Positions 43,360 to 52,316 of a DNA stretch of 64,000 nt are shown here, in pieces. Every line of letters begins with the position of its first letter. Position 1 is the stretch's first letter. This stretch comes from Paenibacillus marchantiophytorum (lineage in GTDB: Bacteria; Bacillota; Bacilli; Paenibacillales; NBRC-103111): contig NZ_BMHE01000003.1 of NCBI RefSeq assembly GCF_014640555.1, positions 186,001-250,000 on the forward strand, given 5' to 3'. Both the position numbers and the translations under genes were made by a program. The notes under the pieces were generated by a model. That model was not told where the DNA came from and searched no databases. It saw only the letters and a program-made list of their open reading frames with translations.

Positions 43360-44403
43360 TTATTCTGCAATGAAGAATCCCATCCATCCGAGCTCGGCAA
43401 ATTCACTTTGATGGGCGTGAAACATATATCGTCCTGGGGCGGGGAAAACAATTTCTAGAATGCCACGTTCACCTTGACACTGCATAATCGTATCCGTGAA
43501 ATTGGGGCGAGCCTCTGGATCTGCTCCAGTTGCATAATAGTTAAAGAAATTGGCATGCAGATGAAATGAATTAATGAGATCAAACTCCGTTAAATTACTT
43601 AGATAAATACGGACAAGTTCTCCGACTTTCACTTTGATCGGCTCTTGCTGATAAGCAAAGGCATACCCATTCACGGTATAAATTTCATTTTCCCCATCGA
43701 GGTCAAGATCATAGCCATTCATAAGCATATTGAATTCCTTGGCAACAGCTCTTGGCTTCTTAGGATCAATGATGAAGTTGCCGTATAGTCCTTTATGAAT
43801 ATGTCTGGCAAGAGGCGCTACATGACAATGATAGACATGCATGCCTGCTGGTTTGGCTTCGAATTCATATGTAAAAGAGTCCCCTGAATTGACCGCTTCC
43901 AGCCCATCCATATTCGTAGGGTGCATGCCATGAAAATGGATGGAATGCGGATGGCTCGTTGCATTGGAAAAATTCACGCGAAGGACATCCCCTTCTGTAC
44001 ATCGAATCGTTGGGCCAGGTATTGTGCCATTAAAAGTCCAGCCGGGGAATTTGATCCCTTTCGCGATCTCAACGTTTGCTTCATAGGCAGTAATCTCATA
44101 TTCCCGCAAGGTTCTTCCGTCCGGCTGCTTGCTCACCTTCCCATAATCAAATGTGGTGAGTGCTTTCTGCGCTGCTTTAAACCCCTCCGTCACTTCACCA
44201 CTGGGTACATAACCGTGCTTCATACCCTTGTGCAATTGTCCCTTCATAGCCTCATGAATGTCATGCTTATCCGCCGCTAATGTTGATTTACCAAACAAAG
44301 ATGACGGATTCAATAACGTACTGCCAATGACAGCAAAAGCCCCTGCCGTTCCCATCTTCAGAAGATTGCGTCGCGATACCTTTTTATCTTGTTTCTGAAA
44401 CAT
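43360..44403 (-). CDS. Tat-exported two-domain multicopper oxidase
   Basis: 347 aa from ATG 44403 (GGGAGGG upstream). Twin-arginine signal SRRNLLKMG near residue 11 and hydrophobic stretch to about 40. Two cupredoxin domains. Copper motifs: HPHSIHFHGMHP; YHCHVAPLARHIHKGLYG (T1 Cys-His plus H of T2/T3); NSFHLHANFF; and RYMFHAHQSEFAELGWMGFF. The protein is of the two-domain laccase/nitrite-reductase-like class and probably oxidises metal ions or phenols outside the cell. It leads the operon with ZIP and TatA. Downstream of a region carrying three GGAAACA/TGTTTCC heptamers. Confidence 0.92.
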   Translation of the reverse strand: MFQKQDKKVSRRNLLKMGTAGAFAVIGSTLLNPSSLFGKSTLAADKHDIHEAMKGQLHKGMKHGYVPSGEVTEGFKAAQKALTTFDYGKVSKQPDGRTLREYEITAYEANVEIAKGIKFPGWTFNGTIPGPTIRCTEGDVLRVNFSNATSHPHSIHFHGMHPTNMDGLEAVNSGDSFTYEFEAKPAGMHVYHCHVAPLARHIHKGLYGNFIIDPKKPRAVAKEFNMLMNGYDLDLDGENEIYTVNGYAFAYQQEPIKVKVGELVRIYLSNLTEFDLINSFHLHANFFNYYATGADPEARPNFTDTIMQCQGERGILEIVFPAPGRYMFHAHQSEFAELGWMGFFIAE

Positions 44404-44452
44404 CTTTGGCCCTCCCAACAATTATTGCTTGTTCGCAATTCTTTTGACCTAG

Positions 44453-44513
44453 GGAAACATTTAGCATAAAAAAATTTGTTTCCAATGGGACAAAAAGTTT
44501 ACCAAAGGAAACA
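44453..44513. promoter_or_regulatory. Three GGAAACA/TGTTTCC heptamers before the multicopper oxidase operon
   Basis: GGAAACA at 44453-44459 and 44507-44513, with the inverted TGTTTCC at 44477-44483. The GGAAAC core resembles ECF-sigma -35 elements, and an ECF sigma gene lies 1.1 kb upstream; alternatively these are repressor sites. No matching -10 was identified with confidence. Confidence 0.45.
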
Positions 44514-44615
44514 ATGTAATTTAACTATAAGCTGAAAGTTATGGTTTGTAAACCTATTTTTCACTTGGAAAAACAGATAAATATTGAGCATCCAAAATCC
44601 TTGCGCGATAGGAAC

Positions 44616-45578
44616 CTATTTAACTTCTACAACAATCGGATCAAGCAATCGGCCATGTACATATGGCAGCAAACGCCAACGTCCAACTTCTGGCAGCATC
44701 ATCAACGTAGGCGCATGACGATCGGCTCCATTTAGTTCTCCGGCCAAGGCATTCGATGAAGCCAACGGATTTGAAGAGAAAACATCGATAATGTTATCTG
44801 AACCTTCTTTCACCGCTTTTATCTGGAAGGGGCCGTTTAGTTGATCTTCATTTCCCCAGAAATGCCACATATATTTTTGTTCGTTACCAGCAATAAATCC
44901 AGCATCAATAAAGCCAATCTTCTGCTCTGTCCCCCGCATGAAGTAATTGTCTGACACGAACTGCGGGCTGATCTCCCATAAAGGACTATCCAAATACACT
45001 GTCACATTACCATACATCTTCTCGTCCAGTAACACATCTATTCGCCACATCCCTTCAAGCGGAAGTGCGAATCGCAGAGCATACCTGTCAAGCCCAGGAT
45101 AACCATTACTAGGAGTTGCAATTTTATCGGATGAGATCGTCTCTTGACTTCCAGATTGGAGGTGTACGGCTTGAATCACCATTATTTTCCCAATAAAGGT
45201 CTCCATCGGAGCCTCAAAGTGAAGGATATATCCGTTTGTTTCGCCTGCTCTTGCATTTGGCTGAGGAGCGATTGAAAATAACAAACGTCCGTGATCATAG
45301 TATTCTTTCCGCTCGCTCAAACTTACCTTGGCCTTATGTGTATTCAGAAAACCAGTACCTACTGTAAAAGCTTCCTCTATTTTCCCTGACAAACCACCTA
45401 TGAGCAGTACAATCGCTAATGTTAACGCAGCAGCAACCACTTTGTAAATGCGCCTATTATCACGACGTGTTTCACTAACACGATGAATGACTTTATTCTT
45501 CAATTTCATTGTAAAATGTCGATCTGTAAAAGGTGATTCTGCCATTTCTTCCGCCCAGACAGGTTTTTTACCGCTCAT
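44616..45578 (-). CDS. Membrane-anchored partner of ECF sigma factor (DUF4871-like, possible anti-sigma)
   Basis: 320 aa. About 45 cytoplasmic residues, including basic HRVSETRRDNRRIYK, then one helix (46-66) and a large external domain ending WRLLPYVHGRLLDPIVVEV. The external part reminds me of the DUF4871/YhfM-YoaW group. It starts 2 nt after the sigma gene, the classical place of an anti-sigma factor, and the topology fits. No ZAS zinc motif (H-x3-C-x2-C) is present in the cytoplasmic part, so the anti-sigma role is inferred from context only. Confidence 0.72.
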   Translation of the reverse strand: MSGKKPVWAEEMAESPFTDRHFTMKLKNKVIHRVSETRRDNRRIYKVVAAALTLAIVLLIGGLSGKIEEAFTVGTGFLNTHKAKVSLSERKEYYDHGRLLFSIAPQPNARAGETNGYILHFEAPMETFIGKIMVIQAVHLQSGSQETISSDKIATPSNGYPGLDRYALRFALPLEGMWRIDVLLDEKMYGNVTVYLDSPLWEISPQFVSDNYFMRGTEQKIGFIDAGFIAGNEQKYMWHFWGNEDQLNGPFQIKAVKEGSDNIIDVFSSNPLASSNALAGELNGADRHAPTLMMLPEVGRWRLLPYVHGRLLDPIVVEVK

Positions 45579-45580
45579 AG

Positions 45581-46132
45581 CTATTCCTCCTCCTGATTTG
45601 GGGCCAACAGTTCATTCATTTTCTTCTTTGCACGATAAGATCTTGATTTGACAGTACCTACGGAAACCCCTAATAACTTCGCTATCTCATTCAATTTAAG
45701 CCCATAATGGTAATCCAGCACTAACACTTCCCTATATTTCCGTGGCAATGTCATCACTGTTCCCCATAAGTTGAGGTTTTCAATTCGATCAAATAACACC
45801 TGTTCAGCTGCCGGGGAGACACTTTTTGAATACAAACGATCAGTTAAAGTAACTTTCCGAAGAAATGCTCCTTGTAAATAATGAAGCGCTTTATTTCTCG
45901 TTATGGTAAGTAACCAACTTTTTACTGAACATTCCCCACGAAACGCATACATTCCCTTATACGCAGCTAGAAACACTTCTTGCGATAAATCGTCCGCGAC
46001 ATCTGGTCGGTGTGTCAAAAAGAAAGCAAAGTTCCACACATCATCCCCGAACTTATTCATTAAGTCTCTCAATACCAGGTCTCGGTCATAGCCCTTAACC
46101 AAATGCTTTAAGTATTCCAAATCGTTCGACAA
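45581..46132 (-). CDS. ECF-type RNA polymerase sigma factor
   Basis: 183 aa from TTG 46132 (GAGGTGA upstream); a longer frame to 46165 has no RBS. Region 2 (FGDDVWNFAFFLTHRPDVADDLSQEVFLAAYKGMYAFRGECSVKSWLLTITRNKALHYL) and region 4 (LPRKYREVLVLDYHYGLKLNEIAKLLGVSVGTVKSRSYRAKKKM) are complete. The pair with the membrane protein should respond to an envelope signal. Target promoters unknown; the nearby oxidase operon is one candidate. Confidence 0.93.
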   Translation of the reverse strand: MSNDLEYLKHLVKGYDRDLVLRDLMNKFGDDVWNFAFFLTHRPDVADDLSQEVFLAAYKGMYAFRGECSVKSWLLTITRNKALHYLQGAFLRKVTLTDRLYSKSVSPAAEQVLFDRIENLNLWGTVMTLPRKYREVLVLDYHYGLKLNEIAKLLGVSVGTVKSRSYRAKKKMNELLAPNQEEE

Positions 46133-46206
46133 TGCGCTCACCTCTATAAATAGACCGAACAACACCCAAAAGGTTCCTTTTTCGTTAAAAAGCTTTCTCT
46201 AACCTG

Positions 46207-46247
46207 TAAAAAAAGGCGTACAAACTGTTGTCAGTTTGTACGCCTTT
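46207..46247 (-). terminator. Strong terminator after the ars-type flavoprotein gene
   Basis: AAAGGCGTACAAACTG pairs perfectly with CAGTTTGTACGCCTTT, 4-nt loop, T-run on the minus strand. It separates the flavoprotein gene from the sigma-factor gene. Confidence 0.93.
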
Positions 46248-46259
46248 ATGGACGTTTCA

Positions 46260-47618
46260 TCATTCGTGCTTGCTCGAACCGTTACAGCATGAAGATTTTG
46301 ACGTCTTTAATTGGGGGGCTGGTGAACAACAACTTGTGACATCGGCTCTAATACTGCATACCCCTGCTTCCGGCAGTCTAAGTTCCACTCTCTCTGCTGC
46401 TTCGCGATCTCCTGCAAGATAGGAGACAACGGAACGCACTTGTTCATACCCTGTGGCCATCAAAAAAGTTGGTGCTCTGCCATAGCTCTTTGCTCCGACA
46501 ATGTAGAGGTCCTTTTCTGGTTGACGTAGTTCCTTCTCTCCATGTGGTCTCACAGTACCACAACTATGAACATTCGGATCGATCAAAGGTGCCAGTTCCA
46601 TTGCACTTTCTAGACTAGGATCTGCCAAAACCCTAACTTCTCTTAGAAAGGAGAAATCTGGGCGAGAACCAGTATTGGCAACAATTTCATCAATCCCATC
46701 GATCCGTTGAAATTCACCATTCAAAGTTCCGATGACTTGAATTTTATCTTTATTCTTTTTTACCTCTTGCACAAAAAATGGCGTTATTATTTTCACATTG
46801 CCTGATTCGACAAGTTTTTGAATCCGTTTTCCGAGCTCTCCTCTTGCCGCAAGTTGATCTTGCTCCCTTCCTCCGTAAACATCTTCCAAGTTAGATTTTC
46901 TCAAGACCCAAACAATTTCAGTTTCCGGTACTATCCCCTTGAGTTCTCCAAGTTCCAATAATGTATTAATCGCAGAATGACCACTGCCCACAACAAGCAC
47001 TTTCTTTCCACTATAACGATCTTTATGCTTATGAAGAATATCAGGTATTCCGTAGGATATTTGCTTACTGAAAGCTTGTTCTTCTGTTGTCCATACACCT
47101 TCAGATCGGATTGGATTGGGATTCGTCCAGGTCCCGGAGGCATCAATGACGGCTTTAGCCTTTACGATGCTACGTTCACCATTCATTTCAACGTGCAAAA
47201 CAAACGGAAGATCCTCCCGGCCATGCGTTTTAACTTTATTTAAGCCTTCACGGCTCACAGCAACCACTTTGGCACTCAAGTATAGGAATGGTTTAATTTC
47301 GGGCAATTCAGCGAAAGGTGTCAAATAGTCTTTAACCATTTCTAATCCTGTGGGAATATCTAACGGATTCGGAGCATTCCAACCGTGTGAAATAAGCAAT
47401 TGTTTAGCTGCTTTATCGATATTGTATTCCCATGGTGAAAAGAGGCGTACATGAGCCCATTGAAGGATGCTAGCTCCCACCGCATGACCAACATCAAATA
47501 GTACAAACGATTCCCCACGAGTAACTAGATGGGCTGCAGCGGCAAGACCTACAGGTCCAGCACCTATAATGGCTACTGGCAGTTGTGCTTTGGACAAACT
47601 GGAATATTGATTCATCAT
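46260..47618 (-). CDS. FAD/NAD(P)H-dependent oxidoreductase of arsenic-resistance type (ArsO-like)
   Basis: 452 aa. N-terminal FAD-binding GxGxxG (VAIIGAGPVGLAAAAHL), NAD(P)-binding VLVVGSGHSAINTLLELG about residue 205, and a C-terminal part with TGSRPD and YIVGAKSYGRAPTFLMATGYEQ. This is the flavin monooxygenase-like protein often found after arsR. The last 35 residues carry two CC pairs and a further Cys (CSIR, SCCSP, SSCCNG), a possible As(III) or metal binding tail. It follows arsR by 63 nt with an extra operator in the gap. Exact reaction (for example, oxidation of arsenicals) is not established from sequence. Confidence 0.82.
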   Translation of the reverse strand: MMNQYSSLSKAQLPVAIIGAGPVGLAAAAHLVTRGESFVLFDVGHAVGASILQWAHVRLFSPWEYNIDKAAKQLLISHGWNAPNPLDIPTGLEMVKDYLTPFAELPEIKPFLYLSAKVVAVSREGLNKVKTHGREDLPFVLHVEMNGERSIVKAKAVIDASGTWTNPNPIRSEGVWTTEEQAFSKQISYGIPDILHKHKDRYSGKKVLVVGSGHSAINTLLELGELKGIVPETEIVWVLRKSNLEDVYGGREQDQLAARGELGKRIQKLVESGNVKIITPFFVQEVKKNKDKIQVIGTLNGEFQRIDGIDEIVANTGSRPDFSFLREVRVLADPSLESAMELAPLIDPNVHSCGTVRPHGEKELRQPEKDLYIVGAKSYGRAPTFLMATGYEQVRSVVSYLAGDREAAERVELRLPEAGVCSIRADVTSCCSPAPQLKTSKSSCCNGSSKHE

Positions 47619-47649
47619 ACGACCTCCAGGTTATAATTCAGTTCTATTA

Positions 47650-47665
47650 ATCAAGAAAATTTGAT
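47650..47665. promoter_or_regulatory. ArsR-type site C (ATCAA-N6-TTGAT)
   Basis: 16-bp inverted repeat between arsR and the flavoprotein gene, 32 nt before the latter's ATG. Same arms and spacing as two sites upstream of arsR. Confidence 0.7.
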
Positions 47666-47681
47666 TTATTAAACAAAAAAA

Positions 47682-48023
47682 TTAAGATCCGCTCGGTTTA
47701 AAAATGCAGCACAATTGTTCTGAAAGCAGTGCATTAACTTCACTCGAATGGATTTCATAGTAACTCCAGGTGCCGATGATTTCTTTTGTAATAAGATTGG
47801 CATCCAACAAGATTTTTAAGTGATACGATAATTTGGATTGAGCCATTTCTACGATATCGCATAGATCACAAACACATGTTTTTCCACGTTGCGTTAGCTC
47901 ATACATAATCTGCAGTCTCTTGCGGTCTGCTAACGCTTTAAACTTTGCTTCAAAGGTTTCGAAAAATGCCTCACTTGGAGCAGTCTTGGCTGTTACCTGA
48001 TTTAAAGGAATGACGGTTTTCAT
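47682..48023 (-). CDS. arsR: ArsR/SmtB family As(III)-responsive repressor
   Basis: 113 aa from ATG 48023 (GGGTGAG upstream; ATG 48041 is a weaker alternative). Winged helix with FEAKFKALADRKRLQIMYELTQRGKTCVCDLCDIVEMAQSKLSYHLKILLDANLI. The cysteine cluster T-C-V-C-D-L-C-D in the alpha-3 position is the arsenite/antimonite sensor of ArsR. A CC pair also sits near the C-terminus (EQLCCIF lacks one, reading L-C-C-I). It should bind the ATCAA-N6-TTGAT sites around it and release them on metalloid binding. Confidence 0.9.
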   Translation of the reverse strand: MKTVIPLNQVTAKTAPSEAFFETFEAKFKALADRKRLQIMYELTQRGKTCVCDLCDIVEMAQSKLSYHLKILLDANLITKEIIGTWSYYEIHSSEVNALLSEQLCCIFKPSGS

Positions 48024-48043
48024 TATTCTCACCCAATTCATTC

Positions 48044-48059
48044 ATCAATATTTTTTGAT
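48044..48059. promoter_or_regulatory. ArsR-type site B (ATCAA-N6-TTGAT)
   Basis: 16-bp inverted repeat starting 20 nt before the arsR start codon, where bound repressor would block initiation. Confidence 0.72.
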
Positions 48060-48099
48060 CTAGATACATTATAACCCACTCTGCATTCTAATGCAATTA

Positions 48100-48123
48100 C
48101 TTAATCAATTTTTCTTGATTAAG
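48100..48123. promoter_or_regulatory. ArsR-type site A, extended palindrome
   Basis: CTTAATCAA and TTGATTAAG, perfect 9-bp arms with 6-nt spacer; contains the same ATCAA-N6-TTGAT core as sites B and C. It is the strongest of the three. Confidence 0.78.
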
Positions 48124-48170
48124 ACATTTAGCCTAAATACCGGATTCCCTTCCCGGACAATTCGTTGCCA

Positions 48171-48491
48171 AATAACGGTTTTCAACAAACTAGCGGAACC
48201 TAGTTCCCTTTGGGCTTTGCAATGACAGAGAGTGTCGTGTGAAAAGGAACTATGATCCTCTATATGGCGGGAACTGGGGTAAACGTAGCCTGAAAGGGAA
48301 CTGAGATCCGCTATTTAAGCGGAACCTACCGATTCCAACTGGGAAATGGTGACATAGCGGATCGTAGTTCCCTCTGGCGTAGAATATGGCGGTTTTCAGA
48401 ATTATAGCGTACTGTAGTTCCCTCCAACTCGCGATCATGACACTTATTGCTATAAACGCGGCTTCACGTTCCCTTATCTCCGCGCGATAGC
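48171..48491. repeat. Intergenic repeat R1, copy B (321 bp)
   Basis: Second copy of the element at 36271-36591, same length and orientation. Shared stretches include TAGTTCCCTTTGGGCTTTGC and GAACTGAGATCCGC. The 280 nt after it (to 48772) contain no gene. Confidence 0.88.
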
Positions 48492-48772
48492 ACAACTAGA
48501 GGATCTTATTCTCCCAAATACCAAGTCAATGAACCTTGAGGCAAGCCCAGGTCTCCTTACGAACTCAACGCCCTTTATTCGCTCCAAATCGCTCTTTCTG
48601 AAAATCTAATGAATGCCAGAAGCGCTATCTCAAACAAAAGAACACCTTTCCGCCTAAAAGCTGCTCGATAGCGCCAACTCCGTTCATTAAATCGCCAAAG
48701 TAGCCATTTTCTCAGCTATAAGCATCATTTAGTTCATTAGATGCGACGTGCTTATTTCTGTTAATTTAGCAA

Positions 48773-49468
48773 TCAGCTTAAAACATAACCGCCATCGGGA
48801 AAGAGCGTACTCCCCGTCGTATAGCGATTTGTCATTAAGTAAACTACGGAATGCGCAACGTCTTCGACATCCCCCACTCGCTTCAACAGACACATCCCTT
48901 TATAGGCCTCGTAAGCTTCCGTCCGTTCTTTCTCTGTTCGGATGGTGCCAGGAGCAACCACATTAACGCGCACTGGAGCCAGCTCAATGGCCAGCGCTTT
49001 GCCCAAGCTTTCAATGGCGCCATTACAAGCTGCATATGAAGCAGCGCCAGGAATGGGTCTTTGCCCGGCTGCGCCTGACATCAGCACAATAGAACCACTC
49101 TGTGAGATATAGGGAACCGCATGCTTGGCAGCATAATACTGCGGCCAGAACTTTCCATTGAAACTGCTCTCAGCAATGTCCGAATCTGCCGATATAGGTC
49201 CGAGTACATAAGCGGCTCCAGGTGTGAACAGATGATCGAAATGACCCACCTTTTCAAAAAAAGCTTTGAGTGCTTCCTCATTCTTGTTATCCACTTGAAT
49301 CACTTGAAGGGCATCACTATTGATTTCTGCTTTGGCTTTCTCCAATTTCTCTAACGATCGTCCAGCAATGACAACACTGGCGCCTTGCTCTATAGCTGCC
49401 TTAGCGGTCGCCAAACCGATGCCTGTGCTTCCGCCGATAATAATTACGCGTTTGTCTTTCAGTGTCAT
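48773..49468 (-). CDS. SDR family oxidoreductase lacking the catalytic lysine
   Basis: 231 aa from ATG 49468 (GGGAG upstream; TTG/ATG further out less likely). Rossmann fold with GGSTGIG (11-18), catalytic S131 and Y145 region. The Y-x-x-x-K motif reads Y145-A-A-C-N149, with AAT at DNA level where AAA/AAG is expected. Lys binds the nicotinamide ribose and lowers the Tyr pKa, so normal activity is doubtful. The remainder (APGTIRTEKERTEAYEAY, TTGSTLFPDGGYVL) is intact. It stands alone, with no sign of decay elsewhere. Confidence 0.88.
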   Translation of the reverse strand: MTLKDKRVIIIGGSTGIGLATAKAAIEQGASVVIAGRSLEKLEKAKAEINSDALQVIQVDNKNEEALKAFFEKVGHFDHLFTPGAAYVLGPISADSDIAESSFNGKFWPQYYAAKHAVPYISQSGSIVLMSGAAGQRPIPGAASYAACNGAIESLGKALAIELAPVRVNVVAPGTIRTEKERTEAYEAYKGMCLLKRVGDVEDVAHSVVYLMTNRYTTGSTLFPDGGYVLS

Positions 49469-49597
49469 TATGATCTTCTCCCTCACTTATATGCTCTCAA
49501 ACTATACTTCAAATATAGCAAGAAGGGCCCTGCCCTCCTATGGAGTGGGACCCAAAATAGATAGCCTCCATTTGGGCAGCGTCACAAAAGCAGCGTG

Positions 49598-51148
49598 TTA
49601 CTTCCCTCTTACCCGTTTCAACTTCCAAAACCGAATCGCTAATACAAGCCTCAAATGAACCTCGGCGTCATTCAATTCTTTTTGCAAAATCTCTCTAATG
49701 CGCTCCAAACGGTATAAGACGGAATTCCGATGGATAAATAGCTCTTCGGCCACTTGTTTCGTATTACTTCCCAATCTTAAGTAGGCTTCCAAAGTAATTA
49801 ATAAATTCGCTCCGAATTCCTGATCATACCCTTCCAATGGTGCAATGAACTCTTCATACAATACGTTTAATACGTGGTGATCAGAGGTGTCCATGAGCAA
49901 TTGTTCGACTAAAACATCCTTGATATGAACAACCGTTTGCTTAGGCAAACTGATCTCTCCGATGGTCAAAGCCTTCTGAGCCTCTCGACAACTGTCAGCA
50001 ATTCCGCTAATCCGCTCCCGGAAACTCCCTACTCCGCAAACGAAACGTATATCTTCATTGAAGCCATAATGATTCGCTTTGGTCAAAAGGTCCCTGACGA
50101 ACTGTTCGGTTTCTTTGCGCTGGTTATCTATGTCCTTTTGAGCCAAGTGGCATAAGATCAGGAGCTGCCCGTTAATCTCTACCCCTTTGCGCGCAAAGCT
50201 TCCGGGGTTGTTAATCTCGCGCAGCAGCCAATGATTCAAATTATTGATCTTTTCATTGTCCATTGCTACTGAGCTTGAATTCTTCATGACAATGACATAA
50301 GGAAAGGAGCCGAGTGGGATACCCAGGCGTTTGGCCCGATAATTCAGCAGCTCTTCCTGATGGTTGGAACCCGACAACAGCTCGACTAGAAAAGCTTCCT
50401 GTTCCCGCTCCAGATGCAGCTGCTGGGATTGCCGAATTGTAAATTCCAGAGCTAATACGGTAATCGCATGTTCCAGACAGCTTATCTCGAAATGATCCTG
50501 CTCTCCCAGCTTGCGCGTGATGGCCAAATAACCAAACTTACGACTGCCTACGCGAACGTCGTGCTTCTCTGCTATGTTCGCTTTGGCGAAATTGATCGTG
50601 CCGCTTTCTATTTCTCCCTGGCTGTTGACTACCGCGGCTTCGCATTGCAGGAGCTGACCAATCAATATAACAAGTTCAGTCGTCCTTCGGTTCAATACTA
50701 AATTCGTAAACTGCTGATTCACTTCACGCAGTTCGCGAAGCATATAAGCTTGTCGCTGAAGAATCTGATCTAGAATGGATCGAGTCATGTCCATGAAAGG
50801 AACTTCAAGTGGAATATCAAATAAAGGAATGTTATACAAATTACTTTTGTAAATAGCTTCCTCAGGCACCTCTTGAAGAAACCGCCTCGTCTTAATGCCA
50901 ACCGCAGAGCCGCCGACCCTATGCATCTCATCAAGCAAACCGCACAGCATGGTAGGCTCGTGACGGAAAGAATATCCTGTCGTGAGGATAAGTTCATTGG
51001 GTCGCAGCCAACCTGTCAGATCCGGCATCTCCATGCTATCGATATAATAAATTTCATTCGTTACGCCGGCTTGCCCACCGATAATTTTGGCATCTCGAAA
51101 CAAGGGCATTTGCAGCAAATGCTGCACAGTAAAAGGGGTGTTCTCCAT
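49598..51148 (-). CDS. PucR family transcriptional regulator
   Basis: 516 aa. PucR-type N-terminal domain (about 1-125: FTVQHLLQMPLFRDAKIIGGQAGVTNEIYYIDSMEMPDLTGWLRPNELILTTGYSF), GGDEF-like middle domain (about 290-410), and the C-terminal HTH_30 (TLEAYLRLGSNTKQVAEELFIHRNSVLYRLERI). PucR proteins govern purine or related nitrogen catabolism in response to pathway intermediates. Upstream of it lies a DUF917 gene on the same strand, and beyond that a divergent NCS1 permease; these are likely members of its regulon. Confidence 0.92.
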   Translation of the reverse strand: MENTPFTVQHLLQMPLFRDAKIIGGQAGVTNEIYYIDSMEMPDLTGWLRPNELILTTGYSFRHEPTMLCGLLDEMHRVGGSAVGIKTRRFLQEVPEEAIYKSNLYNIPLFDIPLEVPFMDMTRSILDQILQRQAYMLRELREVNQQFTNLVLNRRTTELVILIGQLLQCEAAVVNSQGEIESGTINFAKANIAEKHDVRVGSRKFGYLAITRKLGEQDHFEISCLEHAITVLALEFTIRQSQQLHLEREQEAFLVELLSGSNHQEELLNYRAKRLGIPLGSFPYVIVMKNSSSVAMDNEKINNLNHWLLREINNPGSFARKGVEINGQLLILCHLAQKDIDNQRKETEQFVRDLLTKANHYGFNEDIRFVCGVGSFRERISGIADSCREAQKALTIGEISLPKQTVVHIKDVLVEQLLMDTSDHHVLNVLYEEFIAPLEGYDQEFGANLLITLEAYLRLGSNTKQVAEELFIHRNSVLYRLERIREILQKELNDAEVHLRLVLAIRFWKLKRVRGK

Positions 51149-51236
51149 ACGCTCACCTCAAGTAAATGGTTAACTCGATGTTACCACAATTTCAATAGAA
51201 AGCTAGATTGATCCTAGTGGTGGGTGAGCGGATTGG

Positions 51237-52316
51237 TCAACGAGTTGATCTTCCTTCCGAATGATAAGCATTTATGGGTTTGCCAATAACCTCTTCAATC
51301 GATTGCAGCAAGTCAGATCTACTCATTGTAGTGCTTAGCAGCAGCTTACTTTTGGGCAAATAAATGATGGCGACGGCTTGGCCCTTGGTAATGGCTGCGG
51401 AAACGAGGGGTCTTGCCGTATTCGCATCAAGCGTCATGATTAAATCGGGAAAAGTCGCTAGCCGCTGCCCCTTATGTTCCAACGTCATATATTCGTTCCA
51501 AAATGTGAGTTCCCAATGTTCCTCGATCGTCACATGCCCAACATCGAAGCCTCCGTCGGTCTTCAGTGTGAACGCAGTAACAACACCGGACATGATAACC
51601 GTTCCGCCCAGTTTAGCACAAACAGCCTCAATGGCAGATTCGCCCTTATGGCTCAAAAGTGTTTCACCCAGTTCTATCGCCTGACTGATTGCTCCTGGCG
51701 CACCGTTTGCTGTCGCATAACCAACCGTCACCGGATTACGCGCGACAGCAACTAGCCCACCCGCGTCGATAGAAACTCTCCTCACTAATGTTGAGGCTTG
51801 CTCGATCGTTCCTGACACGACAACCTCCGTATATCGGTTAGCCTGCCCACCTACAGCCGCTTGATGAGAAACATATCCAAGTCTTTCGTGAAGGTTCATT
51901 GCTCCCATGATCGATGTAGGATGAGCGCGGCCATTACATGCCAAATCGACAACTGGAAGCCCTGTCACGACCGCCTGAAACCAACCATTCACCGTCGTGT
52001 TAGCGCCATTTTCGTTGGTGATGATGCCGTTGATCGGCTTTTTGACCCTGTCTGACATCAGTTCCATAGCTCTGACATAGTGAATAGGTTTCACAAATTT
52101 CTCCTTCGCAGCTGGCGCTCCGACAAGTGATGTCGTAAGGACCATGTCGTCCTCCATCAGCTCATCTACTGAGAAAAGTTGGGGTGAGCCTACTTCCAGT
52201 GCCAATCTTCCCAGTTTCAGACCGTCTTCGATCCACCCGCCTCCGCCTCCGCCAAGAATAGCGCCGCCATATACAGCGAATTCCATCATCCGTTCATCCA
52301 AATATGTCTTCGCCAT
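51237..52316 (-). CDS. DUF917 family protein (hydantoinase-associated)
   Basis: 359 aa, usual length. The start has the family mark AVYGGAILGGGGGGW; further on GIITNENGANTTVNGW, DLACNGRAHPTSIMGAMNL and ARNPVTVGYATANGAPGAI. DUF917 proteins occur with hydantoinase/oxoprolinase subunits and PucR regulators, but their reaction is unknown to me. Next to the PucR gene and divergent from a cytosine/purine-type permease with 280 nt between. No hydantoinase A/B subunit is in the window, so here it is separated from that partner. Confidence 0.85.
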   Translation of the reverse strand: MAKTYLDERMMEFAVYGGAILGGGGGGWIEDGLKLGRLALEVGSPQLFSVDELMEDDMVLTTSLVGAPAAKEKFVKPIHYVRAMELMSDRVKKPINGIITNENGANTTVNGWFQAVVTGLPVVDLACNGRAHPTSIMGAMNLHERLGYVSHQAAVGGQANRYTEVVVSGTIEQASTLVRRVSIDAGGLVAVARNPVTVGYATANGAPGAISQAIELGETLLSHKGESAIEAVCAKLGGTVIMSGVVTAFTLKTDGGFDVGHVTIEEHWELTFWNEYMTLEHKGQRLATFPDLIMTLDANTARPLVSAAITKGQAVAIIYLPKSKLLLSTTMSRSDLLQSIEEVIGKPINAYHSEGRSTR

